Notes: a model not told the origin generated them from the sequence alone. A stretch of 5,456 nucleotides of DNA from Pseudomonadota bacterium (GCA_023433445.1 JAEZCS010000153.1:1-5456); one strand, 5' to 3'; shown: positions 1 to 5,011, counted from the stretch's first letter. Numbers and translations: made by a program.

Positions 1-20
1 CCAACCACGCGCGTCCTCGC

Positions 21-581
21 TCAAAAATGGACGAAGCGACCATGCGGCGCGAGTTGCTGGATCAAATCGAACTCGTCCCGATTGGCTGTCAGCACTGGCA
101 ACCCCGCCTTTGCCGCCGTCAGGAAAATGAGTGCGTCGTTCAGGGCTTCCTTGCGCTGATGCCGCTGATAGTTTTGCGTGCGCGCGAGCGTGCCGGCAAT
201 CAGGCCCGCCTCAATCCAGATGTCCGGGTCAGGGGTCAACAGCCGCGTCGGCGGAATACTGGCGATGAGACCCGCATAATGATCGCGCAGCGCCTTCCAG
301 TTGGGACGGGCCGGATCGGCATTGGCGACGCCGATGCTGAGTTCCGAGACGCATACCGAGCAATGGAACAATAGCCCGCGATCGACAAGCATCTCTGCCG
401 CCGCTGGCAGCGTGCCGGCCGCCGAGTGAATATAGACGTTGGTATCGACAAGGATCGCCGCGCGCCCTTCGCCGGCAATGTCGGCGGCAGCGATCAGTTC
501 ATTCGGTTGGCGCGGCCCAAGCTGGCCGACGTGCTTGTCCGGTTTGATGCGCCGCAGATGTTCGCGCAGATCAATAGTCAA
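21..581 (-). CDS. PIN-domain (VapC-type) toxin ribonuclease
   Basis: 186 residues. The PIN fold starts near residue 42 with ILVDTNVY. The expected acidic residues are visible: D46 in VDTN, E80 in SELSIG, D149 in LNDALI, and D169 with D172 in NRDEFD near LTAN. These make up the Mg-binding quartet of VapC-like endoribonucleases, which typically cleave tRNA or rRNA when their antitoxin is lost. Residues 1-40 are an N-terminal extension not needed for the PIN core; the protein is longer than a typical VapC of about 130-140 residues. The start is a TTG at 581-579, since no ATG or GTG lies nearby in frame. It sits inside the last codons of the antitoxin gene, an 11-nt overlap that implies translational coupling. 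Its RNA target cannot be read from sequence. The family call is confident; the start codon is less so. Confidence 0.88.
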   Translation of the reverse strand: MTIDLREHLRRIKPDKHVGQLGPRQPNELIAAADIAGEGRAAILVDTNVYIHSAAGTLPAAAEMLVDRGLLFHCSVCVSELSIGVANADPARPNWKALRDHYAGLIASIPPTRLLTPDPDIWIEAGLIAGTLARTQNYQRHQRKEALNDALIFLTAAKAGLPVLTANRDEFDLIQQLAPHGRFVHF

Positions 582-906
582 GCTGATGGCCCGCGCCGAG
601 CTTGCCTCGTGTCTTCTTCATGTAGCTCGCCGCCGGATCGGGCTGGGCCAGCATCGCCAGCGCCATCAGACCAAGCTCGGTCGGCTTGGTCACGCCGCTC
701 TCGCGCTTTGCCGCGTCGACCAGCGCCTTGGGCGCGCGAAAGCTGACATGCTCGGTTGATTCGCCATCCAGAAGGCCCGCGCGGCGCGCTTCCTCCATCA
801 CTGTGGACGCGCTCGCGAAGCGCCCGGCCGCAGCCGGACGCGCGGCTTTCGTCCCGCGCTTGTCCGCGCTCTTTCCATTTTTCGACGTTACAGCTCTCGC
901 GACCAT
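571..906 (-). CDS. Ribbon-helix-helix-like antitoxin partner of the PIN toxin
   Basis: 111 residues, read leftward just before the toxin gene. Residues 1-30 are a basic, Ala/Lys/Arg-rich, probably disordered arm. Residues 52-90 carry a short strand (EHVSFRAP) followed by helices (KALVDAAKRESG, then KPTELGLMALAMLAQ). This is the pattern of a ribbon-helix-helix DNA-binding dimer. The C-terminal segment (SYMKKTRGKLGAGHQLDY) would be the natural place for toxin binding. The start at 906 is supported by an AAAGGAG Shine-Dalgarno six bases upstream. In-frame upstream starts have no such site. Its pairing with the PIN toxin is inferred from the overlap, gene order and size; I do not recognise a named antitoxin family. 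It probably represses its own promoter at 926-954. Confidence 0.75.
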   Translation of the reverse strand: MVARAVTSKNGKSADKRGTKAARPAAAGRFASASTVMEEARRAGLLDGESTEHVSFRAPKALVDAAKRESGVTKPTELGLMALAMLAQPDPAASYMKKTRGKLGAGHQLDY

Positions 907-912
907 GATCGA

Positions 913-919
913 CTCCTTT
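913..919 (-). promoter_or_regulatory. Strong ribosome binding site of the antitoxin gene
   Basis: AAAGGAG on the minus strand lies six bases before the ATG at 906. It fixes the antitoxin start and rules out the much longer open frame that continues upstream to 1686. The toxin start has no comparable site, so the antitoxin should be made in excess, as expected for a type II pair. Confidence 0.75.
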
Positions 920-925
920 GTGCGC

Positions 926-954
926 AAGATAATGCTATCTGTCACACAAAACAA
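926..954 (-). promoter_or_regulatory. Putative toxin-antitoxin promoter with palindromic operator
   Basis: On the minus strand, TTGTTT (954-949) and TATCTT (931-926) are separated by 17 bases, a plausible but weak sigma-70 pair. A perfect dyad, AGATA-ATGC-TATCT at 927-940, overlaps the -10 element. That is where an autorepressing antitoxin-toxin complex usually binds. The stretch is visibly richer in A and T than its surroundings. The call comes from base pattern alone. Confidence 0.45.
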
Positions 955-1541
955 GAAAGCCCGGTAACTTGCGCCGCCAATCCCCTCGCACCCCGGATCG
1001 GCGATCATTGCGATCACCGTCGCCCGCATCGCCACGATCTGTCCACACACCCCGTCAAGCCAGCCGCCTGTCGACAATCTCGCAGCCGTAGTGGTCAGCG
1101 CCCCGGTTATTTCCTTGGCATGGAGGTGGACGATCAGCCCTTTCCCCTCCCGGCGCCCGATAGGCTTGCCTCGTCTCTTGCGGCAACGCGGTATCGAAGT
1201 CCCGGCCACGCCGTCTGTTCCCGTCGCGCCCTCTCCCCTGACGATAGGGCAAGGGTGCGGGGTTGCGAAGATGATTGGCGGTTGGAGCCACCCTGGCGCG
1301 GCTTCTGGGTCTGCTTCGATCGCGCGAAGAAGGCGATGTTCCACATACCGCTTTGTCGAGCTTCGCCGAGTGACTGCCCCTCCAACTGACTGATCCCCTA
1401 AGCCCGTTCGGTTTTCGCCAGCAACCCCCGCGGCGTCCGAACCGTGTTGGCGCTGAAGCGCCTGCCCGCACCACTTCGGGCCTCGAGGGTCAGGTCTCCG
1501 CTTCGCGTCGATGCCAGCGCCTCCCGACGGTCTTGGCCGGG
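941..1541. other. About 600 bp with no convincing gene
   Basis: Both strands carry open frames here, but they overlap each other in several frames. They lack good ribosome binding sites and give low-complexity Arg/Pro/Ser/Gly translations typical of GC-rich non-coding DNA. The most extended is on the minus strand at 1055-1474; it ends in a short HYGCEIVDRRLA stretch that faintly resembles the RYGCEI strand of the ssb gene product encoded downstream. The region holds one GC-rich hairpin (1225-1260) and a loose inverted repeat, GTTCGG at 1406-1411 with CCGAAC at 1437-1442. It may be a decayed gene, a dispersed intergenic repeat, or the long leader of ssb. Confidence 0.5.
1225..1260. repeat. GC-rich imperfect hairpin, REP-like
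   Basis: Arms CGCGCCCTCTCCCCT (1225-1239) and AGGGCAAGGGTGCGG (1246-1260) pair imperfectly across a six-base loop (gacgat). The CCCTCTCCCC...AGGGTGCGGG pattern is like dispersed intergenic palindromes of many proteobacterial genomes. One copy lies in the window, so repetition elsewhere is not shown. There is no following T-run, so it is not an intrinsic terminator. Confidence 0.4.
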
Positions 1542-1572
1542 TCTCGTCGGAGGGACGGTCCCTCGGACGAGA
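1542..1572. promoter_or_regulatory. 31-bp near-perfect dyad in the ssb leader
   Basis: Arms TCTCGTCGGAGGGAC (1542-1556) and GTCCCTCGGACGAGA (1558-1572) are inverted copies with one mismatch around a single central G at 1557. The dyad ends six bases before the ssb Shine-Dalgarno (GGAG, 1578-1581). In RNA it would form a very stable hairpin beside the ribosome binding site; in DNA it could be a dimer operator. It has no U-run. Either role would control ssb expression. Confidence 0.6.
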
Positions 1573-1588
1573 GCAACGGAGACTTGAA

Positions 1589-1990
1589 ATGACGAACATC
1601 ACCATTCTCGCCGGCAACATCGGCCAGGACCCGGAAAGCCGCACCACCCAGGGCGGCACCACCATCACCAACTTTACCCTCGCCACCTCGCGCCCCCGCT
1701 ACTCGGAGGGCAAGGCTCTCCGGGACGAGAGTGGCTATCGCGTCCAGGACACTGAATGGCACCGCATCACCGCCTTTAACGGCCTCGGCAAGACCATTCA
1801 GGAACATTGCGAGAAAGGGATGAAGGTGCTGGTTCGCGGTCGCATCCACTACACCAAATGGACCGACCGTGACGGCATCGACCGCTACGGCTGCGAGATC
1901 ATCGCCGAGACGGTGGAGTTCCTCAGCCGGGGCAAGCCCGCGCAGACGGGCGGAGGCGCCGACGACATCGACGACGACGTTCCCTTCTGA
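1589..1990 (+). CDS. ssb: Single-stranded DNA-binding protein (plasmid/ICE type)
   Basis: 133 residues with a full OB-fold signature: an N-terminal strand ending in GNIGQDPE (9-16), NFTLATS (28-34), the TEWHRI core (55-60, W57 a likely stacking residue), VLVRGRIHYTKW (80-91) and RYGCEII (99-105). The C-terminus is the acidic, hydrophobic-ended tip DDIDDDVPF, which in this family recruits replication and repair proteins. The linker is only about 15 residues, so the protein is shorter than the usual chromosomal SSB of 160-180 residues and typical of mobile elements. The ATG at 1589 has GGAG seven bases upstream; an in-frame ATG at 1511 would add a non-conserved tail and is rejected. It probably coats single-stranded DNA during element replication or conjugative transfer. 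It is closed by its own terminator and so appears to be a single-gene unit. Confidence 0.95.
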   Translation: MTNITILAGNIGQDPESRTTQGGTTITNFTLATSRPRYSEGKALRDESGYRVQDTEWHRITAFNGLGKTIQEHCEKGMKVLVRGRIHYTKWTDRDGIDRYGCEIIAETVEFLSRGKPAQTGGGADDIDDDVPF

Positions 1991-2000
1991 TCCGAAGCGC

Positions 2001-2037
2001 GGAAGGCCCGGCAGTGCAAGTTGCCGGGTCTTCTTTT
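2001..2037 (+). terminator. Rho-independent terminator of ssb
   Basis: A stem with CCCGGCA (2007-2013) against TGCCGGG (2022-2028) is extended outward by GAAGG against TCTTC with G-U pairs. It has a six-base loop and is followed by TTTT at 2034-2037. It begins 10 bases after the ssb stop and separates ssb from the downstream regulatory module. Confidence 0.85.
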
Positions 2038-2055
2038 ATCGCAATCTCAATCAAC

Positions 2056-2108
2056 ATTACGCCTATACCAAGGCGACTATAATAGTCGTTTTCATGGCGT
2101 ATAGCGCT
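2056..2108 (+). promoter_or_regulatory. Promoter and operator of the XRE regulator gene
   Basis: A consensus -10 TATAAT (2079-2084) lies inside a perfect 15-bp dyad, CGACTAT-A-ATAGTCG (2074-2088). A weak -35 candidate, ATTACG (2056-2061), lies 17 bases upstream. Just downstream is ATGGCGTATAGCG (2094-2106), which recurs with one change before the next gene. A regulator bound at the dyad would cover the -10, consistent with autorepression by the encoded XRE protein. The consensus and symmetry are seen; the binding is inferred. Confidence 0.6.
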
Positions 2109-2120
2109 CGGGTTGTGGAC

Positions 2121-2138
2121 GTGATCGCATATGATCAC
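2121..2138. promoter_or_regulatory. Inverted repeat spanning the XRE gene start codon
   Basis: GTGATC (2121-2126) and GATCAC (2133-2138) are perfect inverted copies six bases apart, with the ATG at 2131 partly inside. It could be a second operator or an RNA hairpin hiding the start. No clear Shine-Dalgarno precedes this ATG; only a poor GTGGA lies at 2115-2119. Confidence 0.35.
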
Positions 2139-2382
2139 TTCCCGCCAGGTGCGGGCCGCTCGTGCGCTTCTCGGTTGGACTCAGGAGATGCTTGCCGACG
2201 AGGCCCTTGTCGCGTTGACCGCGCTCAAGCGCCTTGAATCCGTCAGTGATCTGCCCGTACGTGAGGATACCCGTCATCAGGTGGTGAAAGCGCTGGAGGC
2301 CGCCGGGATTGTCTTTCTCGATTCGGAACGTGGCGAAGGTGTGCTGCTGGTGCGCGGTTCGCCGGAGAAATCACGCAAGTAA
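2131..2382 (+). CDS. Small XRE-family DNA-binding regulator, QseC-like
   Basis: 83 residues. Residues 4-38 (SRQVRAARALLGWTQEMLADEALVALTALKRLE, read as helices) form an XRE/Cro-type helix-turn-helix, with LGWTQ at the start of the HTH and LKRLE in its last helix. Residues 50-70 (QVVKALEAAGIVFLDSE) match the short dimerising tail of compact regulators of this class. An in-frame stop at 2122 leaves ATG 2131 as the first possible start. Size, fold and position directly before a QseM-like gene fit QseC. In ICEMlSym(R7A), QseC sets expression of the qseM antiactivator gene and of itself, in the manner of restriction-modification C proteins. That family's own transcript is reported as leaderless; here a leader of about 40 bases is suggested by TATAAT at 2079, but ribosome binding is weak. 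The HTH call is firm; the QseC assignment is inferred from context. Confidence 0.85.
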   Translation: MITSRQVRAARALLGWTQEMLADEALVALTALKRLESVSDLPVREDTRHQVVKALEAAGIVFLDSERGEGVLLVRGSPEKSRK

Positions 2383-2424
2383 CGAGCGCCAAAGTTCTTT
2401 CCCGTTATCCCCTTTCGATCACCC

Positions 2425-2474
2425 CACCATAGCAAAGATGGTGCGATTACGTCGGTCCATTATGGTGTATAGCG
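2425..2474 (+). promoter_or_regulatory. Operator-like repeats and possible promoter of the QseM-like gene
   Basis: CACCAT (2425-2430) and ATGGTG (2438-2443) form an inverted pair seven bases apart. A further ATGGTG begins at 2462, 24 bases after the second copy, inside ATGGTGTATAGCG (2462-2474). That 13-mer matches 12 of 13 bases of the one at 2094-2106 in the preceding promoter. A possible promoter uses ATTACG (2446-2451) and TATAGC (2468-2473), 16 bases apart. The shared motif suggests that one regulator, most simply the XRE protein, acts at both promoters. Confidence 0.5.
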
Positions 2475-2521
2475 TGTGACCGGCGCACGCAGGGTAGAAC
2501 GGCCGAGGCCGGAGCGAGGCG

Positions 2522-2773
2522 ATGGCAATTACCGCATTCAACGATCGAGCCCCCGACACGCCGCACGTAACCGAGTATGACGAACGCCATCATCGCACTT
2601 ACTGGCGGCTACTCGATGCGGCGGCGGAAAACGCTGATTGGCGCGAGGTCATCCGTATCGTCTTCGGGATTGATCCGACGATCGAGCCCGAACGCGCGCG
2701 CCTGGTCTATGACTCGCATCTCGCCCGCGCGCGGTGGATGACCGAGACCGGCTACCGCCACTATCTGCGTTGA
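2522..2773 (+). CDS. DUF2285-related small protein, QseM-like antiactivator
   Basis: 83 residues with no HTH and no membrane segment. Recognisable landmarks are VTEYDERHHRTYWRLLDA (16-33), ADWREVIRIVFGIDP (38-52), PERARLVYDSHLARARWM (56-73) and TETGYRHYL (74-82). I associate this pattern with the small DUF2285-related proteins of alphaproteobacterial ICEs. The best-studied member, QseM of Mesorhizobium, binds and silences the quorum-sensing activator TraR and the excision activator FseA. The ATG has GGAG (2511-2514) seven bases upstream. It follows the QseC-like gene with a 139-bp operator-bearing gap and precedes the FseA-like gene, which would be its natural target. No traR homologue lies in the window. 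The family resemblance is good; the antiactivator role is inferred. Confidence 0.78.
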   Translation: MAITAFNDRAPDTPHVTEYDERHHRTYWRLLDAAAENADWREVIRIVFGIDPTIEPERARLVYDSHLARARWMTETGYRHYLR

Positions 2774-2863
2774 TCACAGCGACCGAATTGCATCCTAGGC
2801 ACAGCCACAAGCCTGAAAATGCTTCCGAAACGCTGGCTTGAATCCCCTATGAGGCTGGCCTTC

Positions 2864-2880
2864 CGGTAGGGCTTCTCCGC
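2864..2880 (+). promoter_or_regulatory. Copy 1 of a 17-bp direct repeat, before the FseA-like gene
   Basis: CGGT-N4-CTTCTCCGC lies 63 bases before the ATG at 2944. The same pattern with identical spacing recurs at 3749-3765 before the excisionase-like gene. The bases immediately upstream (2857-2872) also form an imperfect 16-bp palindrome centred on CCGG. No convincing -10/-35 pair was found in this 170-bp gap. Confidence 0.35.
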
Positions 2881-2943
2881 GATCGGACGGATGAGAACAT
2901 CTCCCTTCGCGCTTCGCAGAGAGCTGTGCTTGGGAGGATTGCC

Positions 2944-3723
2944 ATGCCGCCTGAGAAGGATTGGCGCGCACCCCCGGACGAAGCCGGGGACGACGCGCTG
3001 CAATATTCCGACATCGCTATGGGTTATTTGAGCCGCAATGGCCGCTATCGCGCCGACTATGCCCGCACGCTCCGCAAGGTAAAGCGGGGTGCGATTAGCG
3101 CCGACGAGGCGACCGCCGCGCTCGTCAATCGCTGGGGGGTCAGTTTCCACGCCGCGCTCGCATCGGCGTTCGACCCGAAGCTTGCGGTAGCCCGCCCCGA
3201 TCTTTCGCCGGCCAGTATTATCCTCGCGCCTGCGCTGCCCGGTATCGGCGCAGCGCCAACTCTCGATTTTAGCGCCCTGGGATCGGTTCGCGCGCGCATC
3301 CGAATTGGTGACTTCTTTCATATCATCCTCGCCGATCCTGACGGCGATGAACATCTGTGCATGTGCGGATCGCCCGATCGACCGATGGCGATCATGCTGC
3401 CGATCGGACCCGACCCTTTTGCACGCCTGGCGTCCGCCGAACGCCTTTGCCGTCGCCTTAGCGGCATAGCAGCCGGCCCGCCTGTCATGCGCCCACCACC
3501 CTTCCGGCGTCGGCACCTCCTAACCCTCCTGCAAGTGCTCGATGGCCATCATGCCGGCGCCAGCCGCAGGGAACTGGCCGCCACATTGATCGACGACGTG
3601 GTGCGAGCCTTCAACGCTGCCGAATGGGTCGAAAGCCGCGAGCGCAAGCGCATCAGCCGCTGGATCAGAGAAGCCGTCGAACTGCGTGACGGCGGCTATA
3701 TCCGCTTGTTGCGCGGCGGCTAA
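2944..3723 (+). CDS. DUF6499/DUF2285 transcriptional activator, FseA-like
   Basis: 259 residues. The N-terminal part (about 20-45, QYSDIAMGYLSRNGRYRADY) has the Y-L-RN-YR-DY pattern of the DUF6499 'transcriptional regulator' domain. A middle region (64-160) follows, with RWGVSF, RPDL and FHIILADPDGDEH. The C-terminal DUF2285 domain (about 184-258) runs through RRRHLLTLLQVLDGHHAGASRR, AEW, RKRISRWIREA and GGYIRLL, and looks like an HTH DNA-binding module. This two-part layout matches FseA, the activator of excisionase transcription in ICEMlSym(R7A). In that element FseA is made from two genes by ribosomal frameshifting; here it is one uninterrupted frame. ATG 2944 is chosen because GGGAGG (2932-2937) lies six bases upstream; GTG 2926 is too close to be served by it. 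Domain calls are confident; the activator role is inferred. Confidence 0.85.
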   Translation: MPPEKDWRAPPDEAGDDALQYSDIAMGYLSRNGRYRADYARTLRKVKRGAISADEATAALVNRWGVSFHAALASAFDPKLAVARPDLSPASIILAPALPGIGAAPTLDFSALGSVRARIRIGDFFHIILADPDGDEHLCMCGSPDRPMAIMLPIGPDPFARLASAERLCRRLSGIAAGPPVMRPPPFRRRHLLTLLQVLDGHHAGASRRELAATLIDDVVRAFNAAEWVESRERKRISRWIREAVELRDGGYIRLLRGG

Positions 3724-3726
3724 AGG

Positions 3727-3757
3727 GGGACATTTCCAACCCTCTCGGCGGTGTCCC
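3727..3757. promoter_or_regulatory. Inverted repeat between the FseA-like and RdfS-like genes
   Basis: GGGACA (3727-3732) and TGTCCC (3752-3757) are perfect inverted copies about 19 bases apart, extendable by G-U pairs on both sides. It starts four bases after the FseA-like stop and could be a weak terminator, but no T-run follows. It may equally be part of an operator, since its right arm overlaps the repeat at 3749-3765. Confidence 0.3.
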
Positions 3758-3765
3758 TTCTCCGC
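3749..3765 (+). promoter_or_regulatory. Copy 2 of the 17-bp direct repeat, before the RdfS-like gene
   Basis: CGGTGTCCCTTCTCCGC matches the copy at 2864-2880 at 13 of 17 positions, including an uninterrupted nine-base block. It ends 79 bases before the ATG at 3845. If the FseA-like protein activates this gene, as in the Mesorhizobium system, this is a candidate contact site. It is a pattern observation only. Confidence 0.35.
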
Positions 3766-3799
3766 ATAGGGGTCCATTCGCCACGATCGCCTCCTGCTC

Positions 3800-3838
3800 G
3801 CCGGCCTCCTTTTTTCGGAGCCGGCCATCATCAGGAGG
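3800..3838 (+). promoter_or_regulatory. Leader hairpin and strong ribosome binding site of the RdfS-like gene
   Basis: GCCGG (3800-3804) and CTCC (3806-3809) pair with GGAG (3817-3820) and CCGGC (3821-3825) around a T-rich loop, with one bulged C. Eight bases later comes AGGAGG (3833-3838), an optimal Shine-Dalgarno six bases before the ATG at 3845. The T-run sits in the loop rather than after the stem, so this is not a terminator reading rightward. The strong site suggests efficient translation once transcribed. Confidence 0.5.
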
Positions 3839-3844
3839 ATCATC

Positions 3845-4111
3845 ATGGCCGAATCCGTCATCGCGACAACGCCACGCTATCTCAAGACGCCCGACGCGGC
3901 GATCCATCTCGGTCTCTCGGCCCGCACACTCGAAAAGCATCGCTGCTACGGCACCGGCCCGGTGTTCCGCAGGCTCGGCGGCCGCATCGTCTATGCGATT
4001 GACGACCTCGACGCCTGGGCCGCACTCGGCACCCGCCGCTCCACTTCCGATCCCGGCACCGGCGTCGTCCATCCCGCCAAGCGCCTGCCCACCGATTGCG
4101 TGCGCCGCTGA
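3845..4111 (+). CDS. Excisionase/MerR-type winged-helix protein, RdfS-like
   Basis: 88 residues. Residues 11-58 follow the helix-turn-helix of the excisionase family (HTH_17): YLKTPDAAIHLGLSARTLEKHR, then the wing GTGPVFRRLGGRIVYAIDDLDAW. The tail (62-88) is basic and probably flexible. Such proteins bend DNA at attachment sites to favour excision, as RdfS does in ICEMlSym(R7A), or act as small regulators beside plasmid replication genes. Two facts favour a joint role. It follows the FseA-like gene, known in the model system to switch on rdfS, and its stop at 4109-4111 abuts the repA start. The neighbouring attachment site and integrase are outside the window, so excision activity cannot be checked here. 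The fold is firm; the RdfS assignment is moderate. Confidence 0.85.
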   Translation: MAESVIATTPRYLKTPDAAIHLGLSARTLEKHRCYGTGPVFRRLGGRIVYAIDDLDAWAALGTRRSTSDPGTGVVHPAKRLPTDCVRR

Positions 4112-4117
4112 GTGCCG

Positions 4118-5011
4118 ATGCCCACCGCCCGCTCCCTTTCCGGCCGGTCCAACGCCGAGCGCACACAGCTTGAGCTGTTCCGCTCCGTGCCCGGCGACCT
4201 CGCGGCTCGCGACGCCCAGGACTTGATGGCCTGGCCATTCTTCAGCCTCGCCAAGACCCGCCGCACCGCACCGATCGACTTCCGCATGGGCGCGACATGG
4301 ATCTCGGTAGAAGCCGTCCCCGAGCATGGCATGGCGACCATTTGGGACGCCGACGTGCTGATATGGGCGGCGAGCCAACTCATCGAAGCGCGCGATGCCG
4401 GGCGGCCGACCTCGCGCCTCATGGTGACGACGCCGCACGAGATATTGGCGTTCACCCGGCGCGGCACCGGCAAGGCGAGCTACGAGCGACTGAAGGCCGC
4501 GCTCGACCGCCTGCAATCTACCGCCGTCGCCACCTCGATCCGGCAGCAGCACCAGCGCCGCCGCCATCGTTTCTCATGGATCAACGAATGGCGGGAGCTG
4601 GCGGACGGTAATGGCCGTGCGCTCGGCATCGAACTGATCCTGCCCGACTGGTTCTATGCGGGCGTGCTCGAGCGAGCGCTCGTGCTGACGATCGACCGCG
4701 CTTATTTCGACCTGACAGGCGGCCTCGAACGCTGGCTCTACCGCATCGTTCGTAAGCACGGCGGGCGTCAGGAAAGCGGCTGGAGCTTCGATGTTCCGCA
4801 CCTCCACATGAAATCCGGTGTGCTCTCGCCGCTGCGCCGTTTTGCGTTCGAGCTGCGCGCCATCGTCGCGCGCCAACCGCTGCCCGGCTACGTCCTCACG
4901 CTCGAACATGCGCTCGGTCGCGACCGGCTCAACTTCACTCCCGTCCCTGTTGATTCGTTCGACGCCGCCATGCGCCGCGTTGGCCTCAAGCCTGTGGAGA
5001 ACTGGCCATGA
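4118..5011 (+). CDS. repA: Replication initiator protein A (RPA family)
   Basis: 297 residues, full length for the RPA family. Diagnostic blocks in order are MAWPFFSLAKTRRTAPI (37-53), HGMATIWDADVLIWAASQ (70-87), RPTSRLMVTTPHEIL (96-110), YERLKAALDRLQST (122-135), RFSWINEW (151-158), GIELILPDWFY (170-180), LTGGLERWLYRIVRKHGG (199-216) and SPLRRFAFELR (237-247). This is a winged-helix initiator expected to bind iterons and open the origin, and iterons follow at 5014-5078. The start is ATG 4118; GTG 4112, directly after the upstream stop, is a real alternative adding two residues. Neither has a good Shine-Dalgarno, so translation probably depends on ribosomes finishing the RdfS-like gene. The frame stops at 5009-5011, just before the iterons. 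The LSGT-repeat tail I associate with family members lies in another frame here. Confidence 0.93.
   Translation: MPTARSLSGRSNAERTQLELFRSVPGDLAARDAQDLMAWPFFSLAKTRRTAPIDFRMGATWISVEAVPEHGMATIWDADVLIWAASQLIEARDAGRPTSRLMVTTPHEILAFTRRGTGKASYERLKAALDRLQSTAVATSIRQQHQRRRHRFSWINEWRELADGNGRALGIELILPDWFYAGVLERALVLTIDRAYFDLTGGLERWLYRIVRKHGGRQESGWSFDVPHLHMKSGVLSPLRRFAFELRAIVARQPLPGYVLTLEHALGRDRLNFTPVPVDSFDAAMRRVGLKPVENWP

Noticed and set aside
1055..1474. 139-codon minus-strand frame ending in HYGCEIVDRRLA
   Set aside because: Arg/Pro/Ser-rich composition, no ribosome binding site and overlap with other open frames. The similarity to SSB is about six residues and not enough for a pseudogene call.
571..1686. 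371-codon open frame on the minus strand containing the antitoxin
   Set aside because: Only its last 111 codons look like a protein. The upstream part is low-complexity and runs antisense into ssb. The AAAGGAG site at 913-919 sets the real start at 906.
2094..2237. Leaderless ORF starting ATG 2094, ten bases after TATAAT
   Set aside because: Spacing would suit a leaderless transcript, but the frame is out of register with the XRE protein and gives no recognisable product.
2761..3516. 251-codon minus-strand frame opposite the FseA-like gene
   Set aside because: It mirrors a clear DUF6499/DUF2285 gene, has no recognisable domain and no good start signal.
3665..4567. 300-codon minus-strand frame opposite the RdfS-like and repA genes
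   Set aside because: Gly/Ala/Arg-rich antisense shadow of two well-supported genes; typical of GC-rich codon use.
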